DNA of 64,000 bases from Metarhizobium sp964253915 (GTDB lineage: Bacteria > Pseudomonadota > Alphaproteobacteria > Rhizobiales > Rhizobiaceae). The notes beneath the pieces are model-generated. The model made no database searches, was not told the origin of the DNA, and saw nothing but the letters and a program-made list of their open reading frames with translations. The stretch spans positions 124,001 through 188,000 of the forward strand of contig NZ_CAXUSG020000005.1 in assembly GCF_964253915.1 (NCBI RefSeq), in the 5' to 3' direction. Numbering within the stretch: the stretch's first letter is position 1; each line of letters opens with the position of its first letter. Shown here piece by piece: positions 34,946-43,218 of this stretch. A program made the translations under genes and the position numbers.

Positions 34946-36205
34946 TTATGCTTTGGTAAACACCACCTGCCGCACATCAATGTTGCGGGCGCGGAATCCG
35001 GCTTCGCAATAGTAGAAATAGAACTCCCAGAGTCGACGGAAACGCTCGTCGAAGCCAAGCGGTTTCAGCCGGTCCCAGACAGACCAGAATCGCTCGCGCC
35101 ATTCCCCGAGGGTTCGGGCATAATCGAGGCCGAAGCCGAAGTCCTTGGTCAGCGCCAGATCCGCCTTGCGACCGAGTTCGGCCAGGTGGTCCGGAGTGGG
35201 CAGCATGCCGCCCGGAAAGACGTAGCGCTGGATGAAATCGGGATTGTCGCGATATTCCTTGTAGGATTCCGGCTTGATGGTGATGATCTGCAGCCCCGCC
35301 TTGCCGCCGGGCTTCAGGCATTGCTTGAGTTTGTCGAAGTAGGTCGGCCAGTATTTTTCGCCAACGGCTTCGAACATCTCGATAGAGACGATTCGGTCGT
35401 AGAGGCCGGTCTCGTCGCGATAATCCTGGAATTTCAGGTCGACCTTTTCCGACAGGCCGGCTCTTGCAATGCGCTCCTGCGCATATTTCAGCTGTTCGCG
35501 GCTGATAGTCAGCCCAGTCACCTTGCAGCCGATCTCGGAGGCGGCGAATTCGGCAAAACCGCCCCAGCCGCAGCCGATTTCCAGCACGTGATCGCCGGAG
35601 CGAATGCCGGCGGCTTCCGCAAGAGCGCGATATTTCGCCGTCTGTGCCGAGCGCAGGTCGTTGGCGCCTGTCGAATAGATCGCCGAGGAATAGGTCATCG
35701 TCGGATCGAGCCATTCCTTGTAGAAATCGTTGCCGAGGTCGTAATGGGCGGAAATGTTGCGCTTCGAGCCGGTCTTCGTATTGGCGTTGCGCCAGTGGCG
35801 GAAACGCTCGACCAGCCGCAACAGGCCGCGGGCGCCATTGGGAATGTTCGAACCGACCTTGTCGTTGACCAGGAACAGTTCCATGAACGCACCGGCATCC
35901 GGGCTGTCCCAGTCGCCGTCCATATAGCTTTCGGCAACGCCGATGGTGCCGCCGGTGAGCGCCCGTTGCGGCAGGTTCCAGTTGTTGAGGCGAATGGCGG
36001 CGGCGGGGCCTTGCTTCTTGCCCTTGACCAGCAGGCTGCGACCGTCCGGCAGGTTCAGGGCAAGCGAGCCGTATTCGAGATGGGCCAGCCCGCGCAGGAT
36101 GATCTGCGCCTTCGCCGGCAAGCCCCAGAGGGCGCGCGAGATATTTTCGGCCGAAAGGTGTTCGGCATTCCGGAAAAGCATGTCCCAGACGGGTGTGTTC
36201 TTCAT
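34946..36205 (-). CDS. cfa: Cyclopropane-fatty-acyl-phospholipid synthase
   Basis: SAM-dependent enzyme adding a methylene bridge to unsaturated membrane lipids. 419 residues; the N-terminal lipid-binding domain is followed by the SAM site VLEIGCGWGGFAEFAA (about 195-210) and LTISREQLKYAQERI, QDYRDETGLYDRIVSIEMFEAVG and the C-terminal YARTLGEWRERF. The start ATG at 36205 has GGAG eight bases upstream (a longer frame begins at 36226). In relatives cfa often follows an FAD oxidoreductase and a DUF1365 gene; here only a fragment of the latter remains upstream. Confidence 0.95.
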   Translation of the reverse strand: MKNTPVWDMLFRNAEHLSAENISRALWGLPAKAQIILRGLAHLEYGSLALNLPDGRSLLVKGKKQGPAAAIRLNNWNLPQRALTGGTIGVAESYMDGDWDSPDAGAFMELFLVNDKVGSNIPNGARGLLRLVERFRHWRNANTKTGSKRNISAHYDLGNDFYKEWLDPTMTYSSAIYSTGANDLRSAQTAKYRALAEAAGIRSGDHVLEIGCGWGGFAEFAASEIGCKVTGLTISREQLKYAQERIARAGLSEKVDLKFQDYRDETGLYDRIVSIEMFEAVGEKYWPTYFDKLKQCLKPGGKAGLQIITIKPESYKEYRDNPDFIQRYVFPGGMLPTPDHLAELGRKADLALTKDFGFGLDYARTLGEWRERFWSVWDRLKPLGFDERFRRLWEFYFYYCEAGFRARNIDVRQVVFTKA

Positions 36206-36377
36206 CGAACGGTCTCCAGCAATCATCGCCTGTGCATGACCGGGCTGCGATGGTGCAATGCCTTGGTGCCGTCACCTCCCGGACATAATTTCGCCAACTT
36301 AACCTCGGTTTGCCGCATCGACAAACGAAGAATCGCATCCGGCTTGCTGTTTTCGCCGTGAGGGAAGGCGAGAAACC

Positions 36378-36620
36378 TCGGTGCCCCTTTATCCACAGGC
36401 CTCAAAGCGTCCGATGAAGGCCGGCGACAGAGTTGAAGGAGCGCAAAGCTCCACCTTCCGAAAACCTTGCGGCAAGCAGCGGGTTTTCAACATCGGTTTC
36501 CGGAAGGTGCCATCGGATCTCCTCCCCGAATGGCGTCACACTGAGATGATAGCGCAGGTTCCTGTCGATGAAAGGCAAGGCGTGGAAATTTTTTTCCTGA
36601 CGGTATCCGGCCTGATCGAA
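36378..36620 (-). pseudogene. Remnant of a DUF1365-family gene
   Basis: Between phrB and cfa the minus strand reads FDQAGYRQEKNFHALPFIDRNLRYHLSVTPFGEEIRWHLPETDVENPLLAARF, then SVAGLHRTL, a stop, and GLWIKGHR in the same frame. This follows the C-terminal third of DUF1365 proteins (FHVSPF...Y.F...G...DGPLL.A...AGIHW.AL.LWLKG). There is no start codon, the N-terminal two thirds are absent, and a TGA (36402-36404) splits the end. It is a decayed copy, consistent with a deletion that removed most of this gene and its usual FAD-oxidoreductase neighbour. The identification is by pattern and should be checked. Confidence 0.6.
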
Positions 36621-36645
36621 AGGGCAAGCGTCGGGGCGGACGCCG

Positions 36646-38091
36646 TCAGGATTTTTCCTTGAGTGCGCCGTAGGCGGCAAGCGCGACTGTGCGCGCCTTG
36701 CCATGGTCGACGATCGGTCGGGGGTAGGTTTCCCCAAGCGTGATGCCGGCTTTTTCCAGTGCCTTTGCCGGGGATTCAGAGGGCCGATGGATGTATTTGT
36801 TGTCCAACCCGGCGATCTCCGGCACGAATTGCCGGACATAATTGCCCTCGGGATCGAATTTTTCGCCCTGCAGCGTCGGGTTGAAGATGCGGAAGAAGGG
36901 CGAGGCATCGGCGCCGGTACCGGCGACCCATTGCCAGTTGGCGCCGTTGGAGGCCGGATCGGCATCGACCAGCGTCTCGCGGAACCAGCGCTCGCCTTCG
37001 CGCCAGTCGATCATCAGGTCCTTGACGAGGAAGGAGGCGGTGATCATCCGCACGCGATTGTGCATGAAACCGTGGCGCCAGAGCTGCCGCATGCCGGCAT
37101 CGACGATCGGATAGCCGGTGTTGCCCTCGGTCCAGCGGCGGAAGGTTTTTTCATTGGAATGCCAGCGCAGGTCGTCGAAGCGGTTGTTCCAGTTCTTGTC
37201 GGCAAGCTCGGGGAAGTGGAACAGCAGATGGTAGCAGAATTCACGCCAGGCAAGCTCCTTGCGAAACCGCACCAGATCGCCGCTGGAGACCTTCAGTCCG
37301 CGCGTGGCGTGCCAGATGCGATAGGGCGATATTTCACCCAGTGCGAGATGGGGCGAGAGGAGCGACGTCGCCGGTTTGGCCGGGAAATCCCGGCCGGTTT
37401 CATAGCCATCGAGCCCGTCTTCCAGGAAGGTTTCGAGTTTTTCGAGGGCTGCGGCTTCGCCGGGCGTCCAGACTTCAGAAAAGGCCGATGCCCAGTCGGG
37501 CTTGCGCGGCAACAGGCCGAGGCTTTCCAGTTTTTCGGAGGGTGGCCAGGTGGAAGGTGCTGCGAGGTTGGCCGGCGCCTCCACCGGCTCGCGTGGTTCT
37601 CCGCTGCGCTCCAGCGTTTTCCAGAATGGCGTGTAGACGCGGTAAGGCCCGCCGCTTCCCGTCAGCAGTCGGGCAGGATCGTGCAACAATTGGCCGGCGT
37701 GGCTTTCCGTCTCGATGCCGTCGTCGGCAAGCGCTGCCGAGACAGCCTTGTCGATGGTCGCGCCGGGCGGATCGTAGCGGCGGTTGCAAACGAGCTTTCG
37801 GGCACCCGTCTGCCGGCAAAGGTCCTGTAGTTGCGGCAACGCTTCGCCCTGGCGGATGACCAGACGGCTGCCCAGCGCCTGCAACCTGTCGCCGAGCGCC
37901 GCCAGGGAATGATGCAGCCACCAGTCCTGCGCCGCTCCCAGCGATCCTGACCGCCTGTCGTTGGGATCCAGTATGTAGACCGGAACGATCGGGCGGCCGG
38001 AACGCGCCGCGGCGATTAGGGCAAGATTGTCATCGAGCCTGAGATCCTTGCGGAACCACAGGAGGGCGGCGGAAGGAGCCTGCGCGGACAC
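36646..38091 (-). CDS. phrB: Deoxyribodipyrimidine photolyase
   Basis: Light-dependent DNA repair enzyme reverting cyclobutane pyrimidine dimers, using FAD and an antenna cofactor. 481 residues; the N-terminal photolyase domain starts LLWFRKDLRLDDNLAL. The FAD-binding C-terminal half contains TSLLSPHLALGEISPYRIW, ELAWREFCYHLLFHFPE, NTGYPIVDAGMRQLWRHGFMHNRVRMITASFLVKDL and DADPASNGANWQWVAGTGADASPFFRIFNP, all diagnostic of class I CPD photolyases. It lies upstream of the DUF1365 remnant and cfa on the same strand. Confidence 0.95.
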   Translation of the reverse strand: MSAQAPSAALLWFRKDLRLDDNLALIAAARSGRPIVPVYILDPNDRRSGSLGAAQDWWLHHSLAALGDRLQALGSRLVIRQGEALPQLQDLCRQTGARKLVCNRRYDPPGATIDKAVSAALADDGIETESHAGQLLHDPARLLTGSGGPYRVYTPFWKTLERSGEPREPVEAPANLAAPSTWPPSEKLESLGLLPRKPDWASAFSEVWTPGEAAALEKLETFLEDGLDGYETGRDFPAKPATSLLSPHLALGEISPYRIWHATRGLKVSSGDLVRFRKELAWREFCYHLLFHFPELADKNWNNRFDDLRWHSNEKTFRRWTEGNTGYPIVDAGMRQLWRHGFMHNRVRMITASFLVKDLMIDWREGERWFRETLVDADPASNGANWQWVAGTGADASPFFRIFNPTLQGEKFDPEGNYVRQFVPEIAGLDNKYIHRPSESPAKALEKAGITLGETYPRPIVDHGKARTVALAAYGALKEKS

Positions 38092-38237
38092 TGAAAGACC
38101 TCGATTGTTATTGGAAGGCGCTCCGGTCAGCGAAGCACGCGCAGGGGCATCGGAGAAATCTCATCACCGGACGCGGCGATCGGCCGTTTCTGATCGGCGC
38201 GGCAAGGGGCTGGAACAGCTGCCTGACCTGGATAGGA

Positions 38238-38423
38238 TCAGCGAAAAATCGCCAGGCGTCGGGCATTGGCGAGCAGTTCTGCCCGCGTCGCAAAGCCGCC
38301 GAACAAGGCGACCAGGCGCTCCTCTTCATCTTTTTCGAGACGATGGCGCTTGGAGAAATCCCTGACGCTCAAAACTTCCTGCAGGCCGGACTTTTGCACC
38401 TGCTCCGCTTCCACATGCTTCAT
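38238..38423 (-). CDS. Small conserved hypothetical protein (61 aa)
   Basis: A charged, probably helical cytoplasmic protein: MKHVEAEQVQKSGLQEVLSV, RDFSKRHRLEKDEEERLVALFG, ending in ANARRLAIFR. The ATG at 38423 has GGGG six bases upstream; the ATG at 38435 lacks any site. I recognise no family; the size and RDF..RH.L.K.EE..L pattern recall short rhizobial hypotheticals. It is a lone gene upstream of phrB. Confidence 0.55.
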   Translation of the reverse strand: MKHVEAEQVQKSGLQEVLSVRDFSKRHRLEKDEEERLVALFGGFATRAELLANARRLAIFR

Positions 38424-38552
38424 GAAAAGCCCCATAAAAACAAGTATTCACCCGGAATGTCCAAAGGTAACGCCGGCTTGGTAAAATTGTTCCAAACAAA
38501 TTAAACAACGTGGATGAGTTTTATTGATTTTTTTAAATCGGTCACAACATGA

Positions 38553-38580
38553 CGCCTGCCGGCCAAACGGCCAGCAGGCG
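38553..38580. terminator. Strong hairpin, probable terminator of the 55-aa gene
   Basis: CGCCTGC-C-GGCC and GGCC-A-GCAGGCG pair with one mismatch around AAAC, just after the stop of the gene at 38592-38759. The following T-rich stretch (reading leftward) starts only about 20 bases later. Confidence 0.4.
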
Positions 38581-38591
38581 ATTCCGAAGTG

Positions 38592-38759
38592 TCAGGCCGC
38601 TTCCGGCGCTCTGCCCTTGGCGCGCATCAGAATGTCGAGATCGACACTGGATGGACCGAATTTTGCAAAGAGCGTTTGCGCTTCTTCCGCGGCCAATCCG
38701 TATTTTTCCATGAATTGTTCGATCGTATAGGCGGCCCCGCGAATCTGCTTCGGAGTCAT
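38592..38759 (-). CDS. Small conserved hypothetical protein (55 aa)
   Basis: A short frame with a good start (ATG at 38759, AAGGA seven bases upstream): MTPKQIRGAAYTIEQFMEKY, then GLAAEEAQTLFAKFGPSSVDL and DILMRAKGRAPEAA. It is predicted to be helical and acidic, without a membrane segment. The combination of a spaced ribosome-binding site, coherent composition and following hairpin supports a real gene. Function unknown. It lies upstream of the small 61-residue gene and downstream of pit. Confidence 0.6.
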   Translation of the reverse strand: MTPKQIRGAAYTIEQFMEKYGLAAEEAQTLFAKFGPSSVDLDILMRAKGRAPEAA

Positions 38760-38886
38760 CTCTGCTTCCTTTCATTTTTATTCAAAGGATAGCTGAGATC
38801 TAGGGCATCTGCGCCGGAGGGAAAGGTGGGCGGTAAACAAGCCGGGGCAGGCATGCTTCGCCCGCCCACCAGCCCCACCGGCAACC

Positions 38887-39891
38887 TCAGCTGAAAAAGC
38901 CCGCAATGAAATAGAAACCGGCCGAAATCAATGCTGCGGCAGGCAGGGTGACAACCCAGGCGATGACGATGTTGCTGGCAAGACCCCAGCGCACGGCGGT
39001 GACGCGGCGGGCAGCACCGACGCCGATGATCGCGCCTGTGATGGTGTGGGTGGTCGAGACCGGGATGCCGAGCCAGGTGGCGCCGAAGAGCGTCAGCGCC
39101 CCGCCGGTTTCGGCGCAAAAACCCTGCATCGGGTTGAGCCGCGTGATCTTCGAGCCCATCGTGTGGACGATACGCCAGCCGCCGAACAGCGTGCCGAGCG
39201 CCATGGCCGACTGGCAGGTGATGACCACCCAGAAAGGCACGTAAAAACTCTCGCCAAGATAGCCTTGCGAAAACAGGAGCACGGCGATGATGCCCATGGT
39301 CTTCTGCGCGTCGTTGCCCCCGTGTCCGAGCGAATAAAGCGAGGCGGAAACGAACTGCATGACGCGGAAGGTCTTATCGACCGCAAACGGCGTCTGCCGT
39401 ACGAAGATCCACGACACGGCAAGAACCAGCACCAGTGCCAGGAAGAAACCGATTGCCGGCGACATGAAGATCGCCGCGCCGGTTTTCAGAAGGCCGCCCC
39501 AGACGATCGACGAAAAGCCCACCTTGGCAAGTCCGGCACCGACCAGCCCGCCGATCAGCGCATGCGACGAACTGGAGGGAATGCCGAAGATCCAGGTGAT
39601 GATGTTCCAGAGGATGGCGCCCATCAGCGCGGCAAAAATCACCTGCGGCGAAACGATGTTGGGATCGATGATGCCGGTACCGAGCGTTTCGGCCACATGC
39701 AGGCCGAAGAACATGAAAGCGATGAAATTGAAGAAGGCCGCCCAGGCGACGGCATATTGCGGCCGAAGCACGCGGGTGGAAACGATGGTGGCGATGGAAT
39801 TCGCCGCATCGTGCAGGCCGTTGAGGAAATCGAAGAACAGCGCGATGCCGATCAGGCCCGCGAGCAGCGGAAAGGCAAGGGAGGCTTCCAT
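38887..39891 (-). CDS. pit: Low-affinity inorganic phosphate transporter (PiT family)
   Basis: A polytopic inner-membrane phosphate symporter, 334 residues, with the duplicated PiT signature: FFDFLNGLHDAANSIATIVSTR in the first half, and FVSASLYSLGHGGNDAQKTMGIIA and GIPVSTTHTITGAIIGVG in the second. The ATG overlaps the stop of the upstream orfA/DUF47 gene by one base, so the two are coupled. The same orfA-pit pair in Sinorhizobium is known to be repressed by PhoB in low phosphate, and a PHO box lies upstream here too. Confidence 0.95.
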   Translation of the reverse strand: MEASLAFPLLAGLIGIALFFDFLNGLHDAANSIATIVSTRVLRPQYAVAWAAFFNFIAFMFFGLHVAETLGTGIIDPNIVSPQVIFAALMGAILWNIITWIFGIPSSSSHALIGGLVGAGLAKVGFSSIVWGGLLKTGAAIFMSPAIGFFLALVLVLAVSWIFVRQTPFAVDKTFRVMQFVSASLYSLGHGGNDAQKTMGIIAVLLFSQGYLGESFYVPFWVVITCQSAMALGTLFGGWRIVHTMGSKITRLNPMQGFCAETGGALTLFGATWLGIPVSTTHTITGAIIGVGAARRVTAVRWGLASNIVIAWVVTLPAAALISAGFYFIAGFFS

Positions 39892-40535
39892 CAGACGTTC
39901 TCGATCACGATGCCGCTGATCTCGTTGGCGACGTCCTCGAAGCGGTCGACGACCTTTTCCAGCTCGGCGTAGATTTCGCTGCCGATCATGTAGGCCATGG
40001 CGTTGCCGGCCACCCCGTGGCGCTGGAAGAGATCACGCAGCCCCTGGTCGTAGAGCTCGTCGGAGCGGCCCTCGACGCGGGTCACTTCTTCGGCGATGCT
40101 TGAAAGCCGCTGGGCATTGGTACCGACCTTGTTGAGCAACGGGATGGCCTCGGCGACGAGATGCGCTGCCTCGACGACGGCCTTGCCCATCTCCTGCATG
40201 CCGGGATCGAAGCTGGTCTGCTGATAGAGGCGGATGGTCTTTACCGTCTTGTGCATCATGTCGATGGCGTCGTCCATCGATTGGATCAGATCCTTGATGT
40301 CGCCGCGGTCGAACGGTGTGATGAAGCTGCGGCGCACGGCGAGCAACACCTCGCGGGTGATGTCGTCGGCTTCGTTTTCCAGAGCAACGATGCGTTTGCA
40401 GTTGCCTTCGATGTCGTTGCCGGAGAGCAGGGCGTTCAACGCCTCGGCAGCGCCGACCACGGTCCGTGAATGCTGCTCGAACATGTCGAAGAAGCGATCT
40501 TCGCGCGGCAGCAGTTTCCGGAACAGTGAGAGCAT
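39891..40535 (-). CDS. DUF47/PhoU-like phosphate transport accessory protein (OrfA of orfA-pit)
   Basis: 214 residues, all-helical PhoU-like fold: MLSLFRKLLPREDRFFDMFEQHS, EGNCKRIVALENEADDITREVL, TPFDRGDIKDLIQSMDDAIDMMHKTVKTIRLY, ELEKVVDRFEDVANEISGIVIENV. Members are encoded next to Pit transporters and are thought to modulate them. It is the first gene of the two-gene operon; the longer upstream frame is not coding. The start ATG at 40535 fits relatives. Confidence 0.9.
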   Translation of the reverse strand: MLSLFRKLLPREDRFFDMFEQHSRTVVGAAEALNALLSGNDIEGNCKRIVALENEADDITREVLLAVRRSFITPFDRGDIKDLIQSMDDAIDMMHKTVKTIRLYQQTSFDPGMQEMGKAVVEAAHLVAEAIPLLNKVGTNAQRLSSIAEEVTRVEGRSDELYDQGLRDLFQRHGVAGNAMAYMIGSEIYAELEKVVDRFEDVANEISGIVIENV

Positions 40536-40561
40536 ATGGGACTTCCTTGATGTCGCTGACA

Positions 40562-40579
40562 GTGTCATAAAACTGTCAT
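40562..40579. promoter_or_regulatory. PHO box shared by orfA-pit and a divergent Na/Pi cotransporter
   Basis: GTGTCATAAAACTGTCAT matches the PhoB box (two TGTCAT repeats 11 bp apart) at 17 of 18 positions. It is 27 bases from the orfA start, where bound PhoB would block transcription, and 105 bases from the divergent gene at 40684, where it could activate. Confidence 0.8.
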
Positions 40580-40683
40580 AAAAGACAAACGCAGCGAAAG
40601 GAACCGCTGTAACCTCAAAAGGTTCTCCTGAGTCGCGCGAAGAGCGCGATCTCCACAGCCCAACGATCTTCGAGGAGCGTGCC

Positions 40684-42330
40684 ATGACATCGGCGATCGT
40701 CATGATCAATCTGTTCGGAGCGGTCGCCCTGCTTCTGTTCGGCTTGCGCCAGGTGAAGGACGGCGTGACGCAGGCTTTTGGCCTGCGCCTGAGGACCGGT
40801 TTGGCGCGGGGCACCAACGGCAGTTTCCGTTCGTTCGTTTCCGGCCTGCTGGCGACGCTTGCCTTGCAGAGTTCGACGGCAACGGCGCTGATCGCCTCCT
40901 CCTTCGTCGAGCGGCGGCTGATCGAGCCGCGCATGGCGCAGGTGGTGCTGCTCGGCGCCAATGTCGGCACGGCAATCACCGCCTGGATCGTGGCAACGGG
41001 AATCGAGTGGCTGTCGCCGCTGCTGATCATCACTGGTTTCATTCTTTTCCGCAGCGGCTCACCCTCCCGGCAAGGCGTCGGCAACGCGTTGATCGGCATC
41101 GGCCTGATGTTGCTTTCCCTGCATCTGCTCGGCATGGCGACCGAACCCATGCGCGAATCGGCCGCGCTTGTCGCCTTCATCCGCCTGCTGGAAGATGCAT
41201 GGCCTGTCGCCCTGCTGCTATCGGCCGGCATTGCCTGCGCCTCTTCGTCGAGCCTGGCGATGGTGGTGCTGATCCTGTCGATCGCGGCAACCGGCGTGCT
41301 GTCACCGGGGCTCGTCATTGCACTGGTGCTGGGCGCCAATCTGGGCGGCGCCGTTTCGCCGGTGCTGGCGACGCTCTCGAGCGCCCCGGCCGTGCGCCGG
41401 CTGATGGTCGGCAACCTGTTCGTCCGGGCGCTCGGCTGCGCGCTCGTGCTGCCTTTCGCCGCTTATGAGGGCCGGTTGCTGGCGTCGCTGCCGCTGTCGG
41501 TGTCCCACCTGCCGGTCGATGCGCACCTGATCTTCAACATCGTGCTGGCCGTTGTCGCCTTGCCGTTCTCGCGCCTGCTCTCCGTCGGCATGTTGCGGCT
41601 GATTCCCGACAAGGACGCCGAACCGGATGGGCCGCGCTTCCTCGACAAGGAGGAACTTGCGACGCCCGTCGTCGCCCTGACCAGCGCGACACGCGAAGTC
41701 CTAGGCGTCGGCGACCTGATCGAACGCATGCTCACCAATGCCGCCGATGCGTTCCAGAAAAACGATCTTGCGCGCCTCAAGGACATTCCGACGCTGGAAA
41801 AACAGGTGGACCGGCTGCAGCAGGAGGTGAAAATCTATCTCTCCAGCCTTGGGCGCCGCAGCCTGGAAGAGGAGCACAGCCGCCGCTCCATCGTCATCAT
41901 CGATTATGCCATCAACCTCGAGCATATCGGTGACATCATCGAAAAGGGCTTGTCGGAAGAGGTGAGCAAGAAGATCAGCAAGGGTCTGCGCTTTTCCGAA
42001 GACGGTTTCGAGGAACTGCTCGGTCTCTTCAACCTGACGATCGAGAACCTGCGCATTGCGCAGACCATTTTCGTCACCCGCGATTTCACCTTGGCGAAGC
42101 GGCTGATGGAGGTGAAGGTGGAGGTCCGCCGGCTGGAAAAGATTTCATCCGAACGCCACCTGCAGCGCCTGCGGGACGACAAGCCGGAAAGTTTTCAGAC
42201 CAGCTCGCTGCATCTGGATATCCTGCGCGACCTGAAGCGTATCAACGCCCACATCGTCTCCGTCGCCCATCCGATCCTCGACGAAAGCGGCCTGCTGATC
42301 GAAAGCCGCCTGCAATCGCGGGCTTCGTAA
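40684..42330 (+). CDS. Na/Pi cotransporter family protein with C-terminal PhoU-like domain
   Basis: 548 residues. The N-terminal half is a membrane domain with two Na/Pi-cotransporter repeats, each with a QSS-type motif (LATLALQSSTATALIASSF and AGIACASSSSLAMVVLILS, the latter as SSS). The C-terminal ~200 residues are helical PhoU-like (LEKQVDRLQQEVKIYLSSL, IDYAINLEHIGDIIEKGL). Such YjbB/NptA-like proteins move phosphate, with export reported in E. coli. GAGGAG precedes the ATG. It is divergent from orfA-pit across a PHO box and convergent with the FxkR-like gene. Confidence 0.9.
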   Translation: MTSAIVMINLFGAVALLLFGLRQVKDGVTQAFGLRLRTGLARGTNGSFRSFVSGLLATLALQSSTATALIASSFVERRLIEPRMAQVVLLGANVGTAITAWIVATGIEWLSPLLIITGFILFRSGSPSRQGVGNALIGIGLMLLSLHLLGMATEPMRESAALVAFIRLLEDAWPVALLLSAGIACASSSSLAMVVLILSIAATGVLSPGLVIALVLGANLGGAVSPVLATLSSAPAVRRLMVGNLFVRALGCALVLPFAAYEGRLLASLPLSVSHLPVDAHLIFNIVLAVVALPFSRLLSVGMLRLIPDKDAEPDGPRFLDKEELATPVVALTSATREVLGVGDLIERMLTNAADAFQKNDLARLKDIPTLEKQVDRLQQEVKIYLSSLGRRSLEEEHSRRSIVIIDYAINLEHIGDIIEKGLSEEVSKKISKGLRFSEDGFEELLGLFNLTIENLRIAQTIFVTRDFTLAKRLMEVKVEVRRLEKISSERHLQRLRDDKPESFQTSSLHLDILRDLKRINAHIVSVAHPILDESGLLIESRLQSRAS

Positions 42331-42354
42331 TCCCCGAGCCGGGTTGAAACGCCG

Positions 42355-43083
42355 TCAGTCCAGCCGGCCGGTGAACACGTAGCCGACGCCGCGAACGGCC
42401 TTGATGAATTGCGGCCGTTTCGGGTCTGTCTCGATCTTGCGGCGCAGCCGGACGATCTGCGCATCGATCGTGCGGTCGAAGGCTTCCAGATTGCGTCCGC
42501 GCGTCATGTCCATCAGTGTCTCGCGGGTCAGCACGCGGCCGGCATGGCGCAGGAAGGCGACGAGCATATCGAATTCGCCTGTGGTCAGTTCCACCTCGTT
42601 GCCCTCAGGGTCGAGAAGCTGGCGACGCACGACATTGAGCTTCCAGTCCTCGAAGCCGATGATTTCTTCCGTCGGCGGCTCGGGGAACGAGGCGGCGGGT
42701 CGGCGGCGGCGCAGGATCGATTTCAACCGTGCATGCACCTCGCGCAGATGAAACGGTTTGGAAATATAGTCGTCGGCGCCGACTTCCAGGCCGACGATCC
42801 TATCGACGACGTCGTCGCGGCCAGTCAGCATCATGATCGGCACGTCGGATTGCATCCGGATCTCGCGGGCGAGATCCAGCCCGTCCTGCCCGCCGGGCAG
42901 CACCAGATCGAGCAGGATGACGTCGAAGCTCCGCAGGCGGAGATGATCGCGCATCTCCGTTCCATCTGCCGCGCCGGTGACGGCATATCCTTCGTCCTGA
43001 AAATAGGTGGTCAGGAGCTGGCGGATCCGCGGATCGTCATCGACCACAAGAAGATGTGCATCGTGGCGGGGGGGAACGGACAT
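42355..43083 (-). CDS. OmpR/PhoB-type response regulator, FxkR-like
   Basis: 242 residues. The receiver domain (about 10-125) has LLVVDDDPRIR, the phosphoacceptor Asp59 in ILLDLVLPGGQDG, MLTGRDD and Lys in YISKPF. The winged-helix domain (about 145-240) has LTTGEFDMLVAFLRHAGRVLTRETLMDMTRG and RTIDAQIVRLRRKIETDPKRPQFIKAVRGVGYVFTG. It is divergent from fixK and a hybrid FixL, with a K-box (GTTACA-N4-GTTACA) between; that layout is the one described for FxkR in Rhizobium etli, where it replaces FixJ. The name FxkR is inference from context; the family assignment is secure. Confidence 0.85.
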   Translation of the reverse strand: MSVPPRHDAHLLVVDDDPRIRQLLTTYFQDEGYAVTGAADGTEMRDHLRLRSFDVILLDLVLPGGQDGLDLAREIRMQSDVPIMMLTGRDDVVDRIVGLEVGADDYISKPFHLREVHARLKSILRRRRPAASFPEPPTEEIIGFEDWKLNVVRRQLLDPEGNEVELTTGEFDMLVAFLRHAGRVLTRETLMDMTRGRNLEAFDRTIDAQIVRLRRKIETDPKRPQFIKAVRGVGYVFTGRLD

Positions 43084-43117
43084 ATCACAACCTGGCGGGC
43101 CGGCCGGAAACCGGTTT

Positions 43118-43133
43118 GTTACAAACTGTTACA
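43118..43133. promoter_or_regulatory. K-box, presumed FxkR binding site for fixK
   Basis: GTTACA-AACT-GTTACA is a direct repeat with a 10-bp period, in the form described for FxkR-dependent fixK promoters. It sits between the divergent FxkR-like gene (35 bases) and fixK (86 bases). Confidence 0.75.
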
Positions 43134-43150
43134 CGATCGCACCGTGTCTA

Positions 43151-43171
43151 ACACGCGGCTCATTCGCGTGT
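43151..43171. promoter_or_regulatory. Inverted repeat in the fixK leader
   Basis: Arms ACACGCG and CGCGTGT separated by seven bases, 48 bases before the fixK start and just downstream of the K-box. It could be a second operator or an mRNA hairpin; there is no T-run. Confidence 0.4.
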
Positions 43172-43218
43172 CACCTGCATATTGTCAATTATCCGCATCG
43201 ATAACGCGGAGACACATC

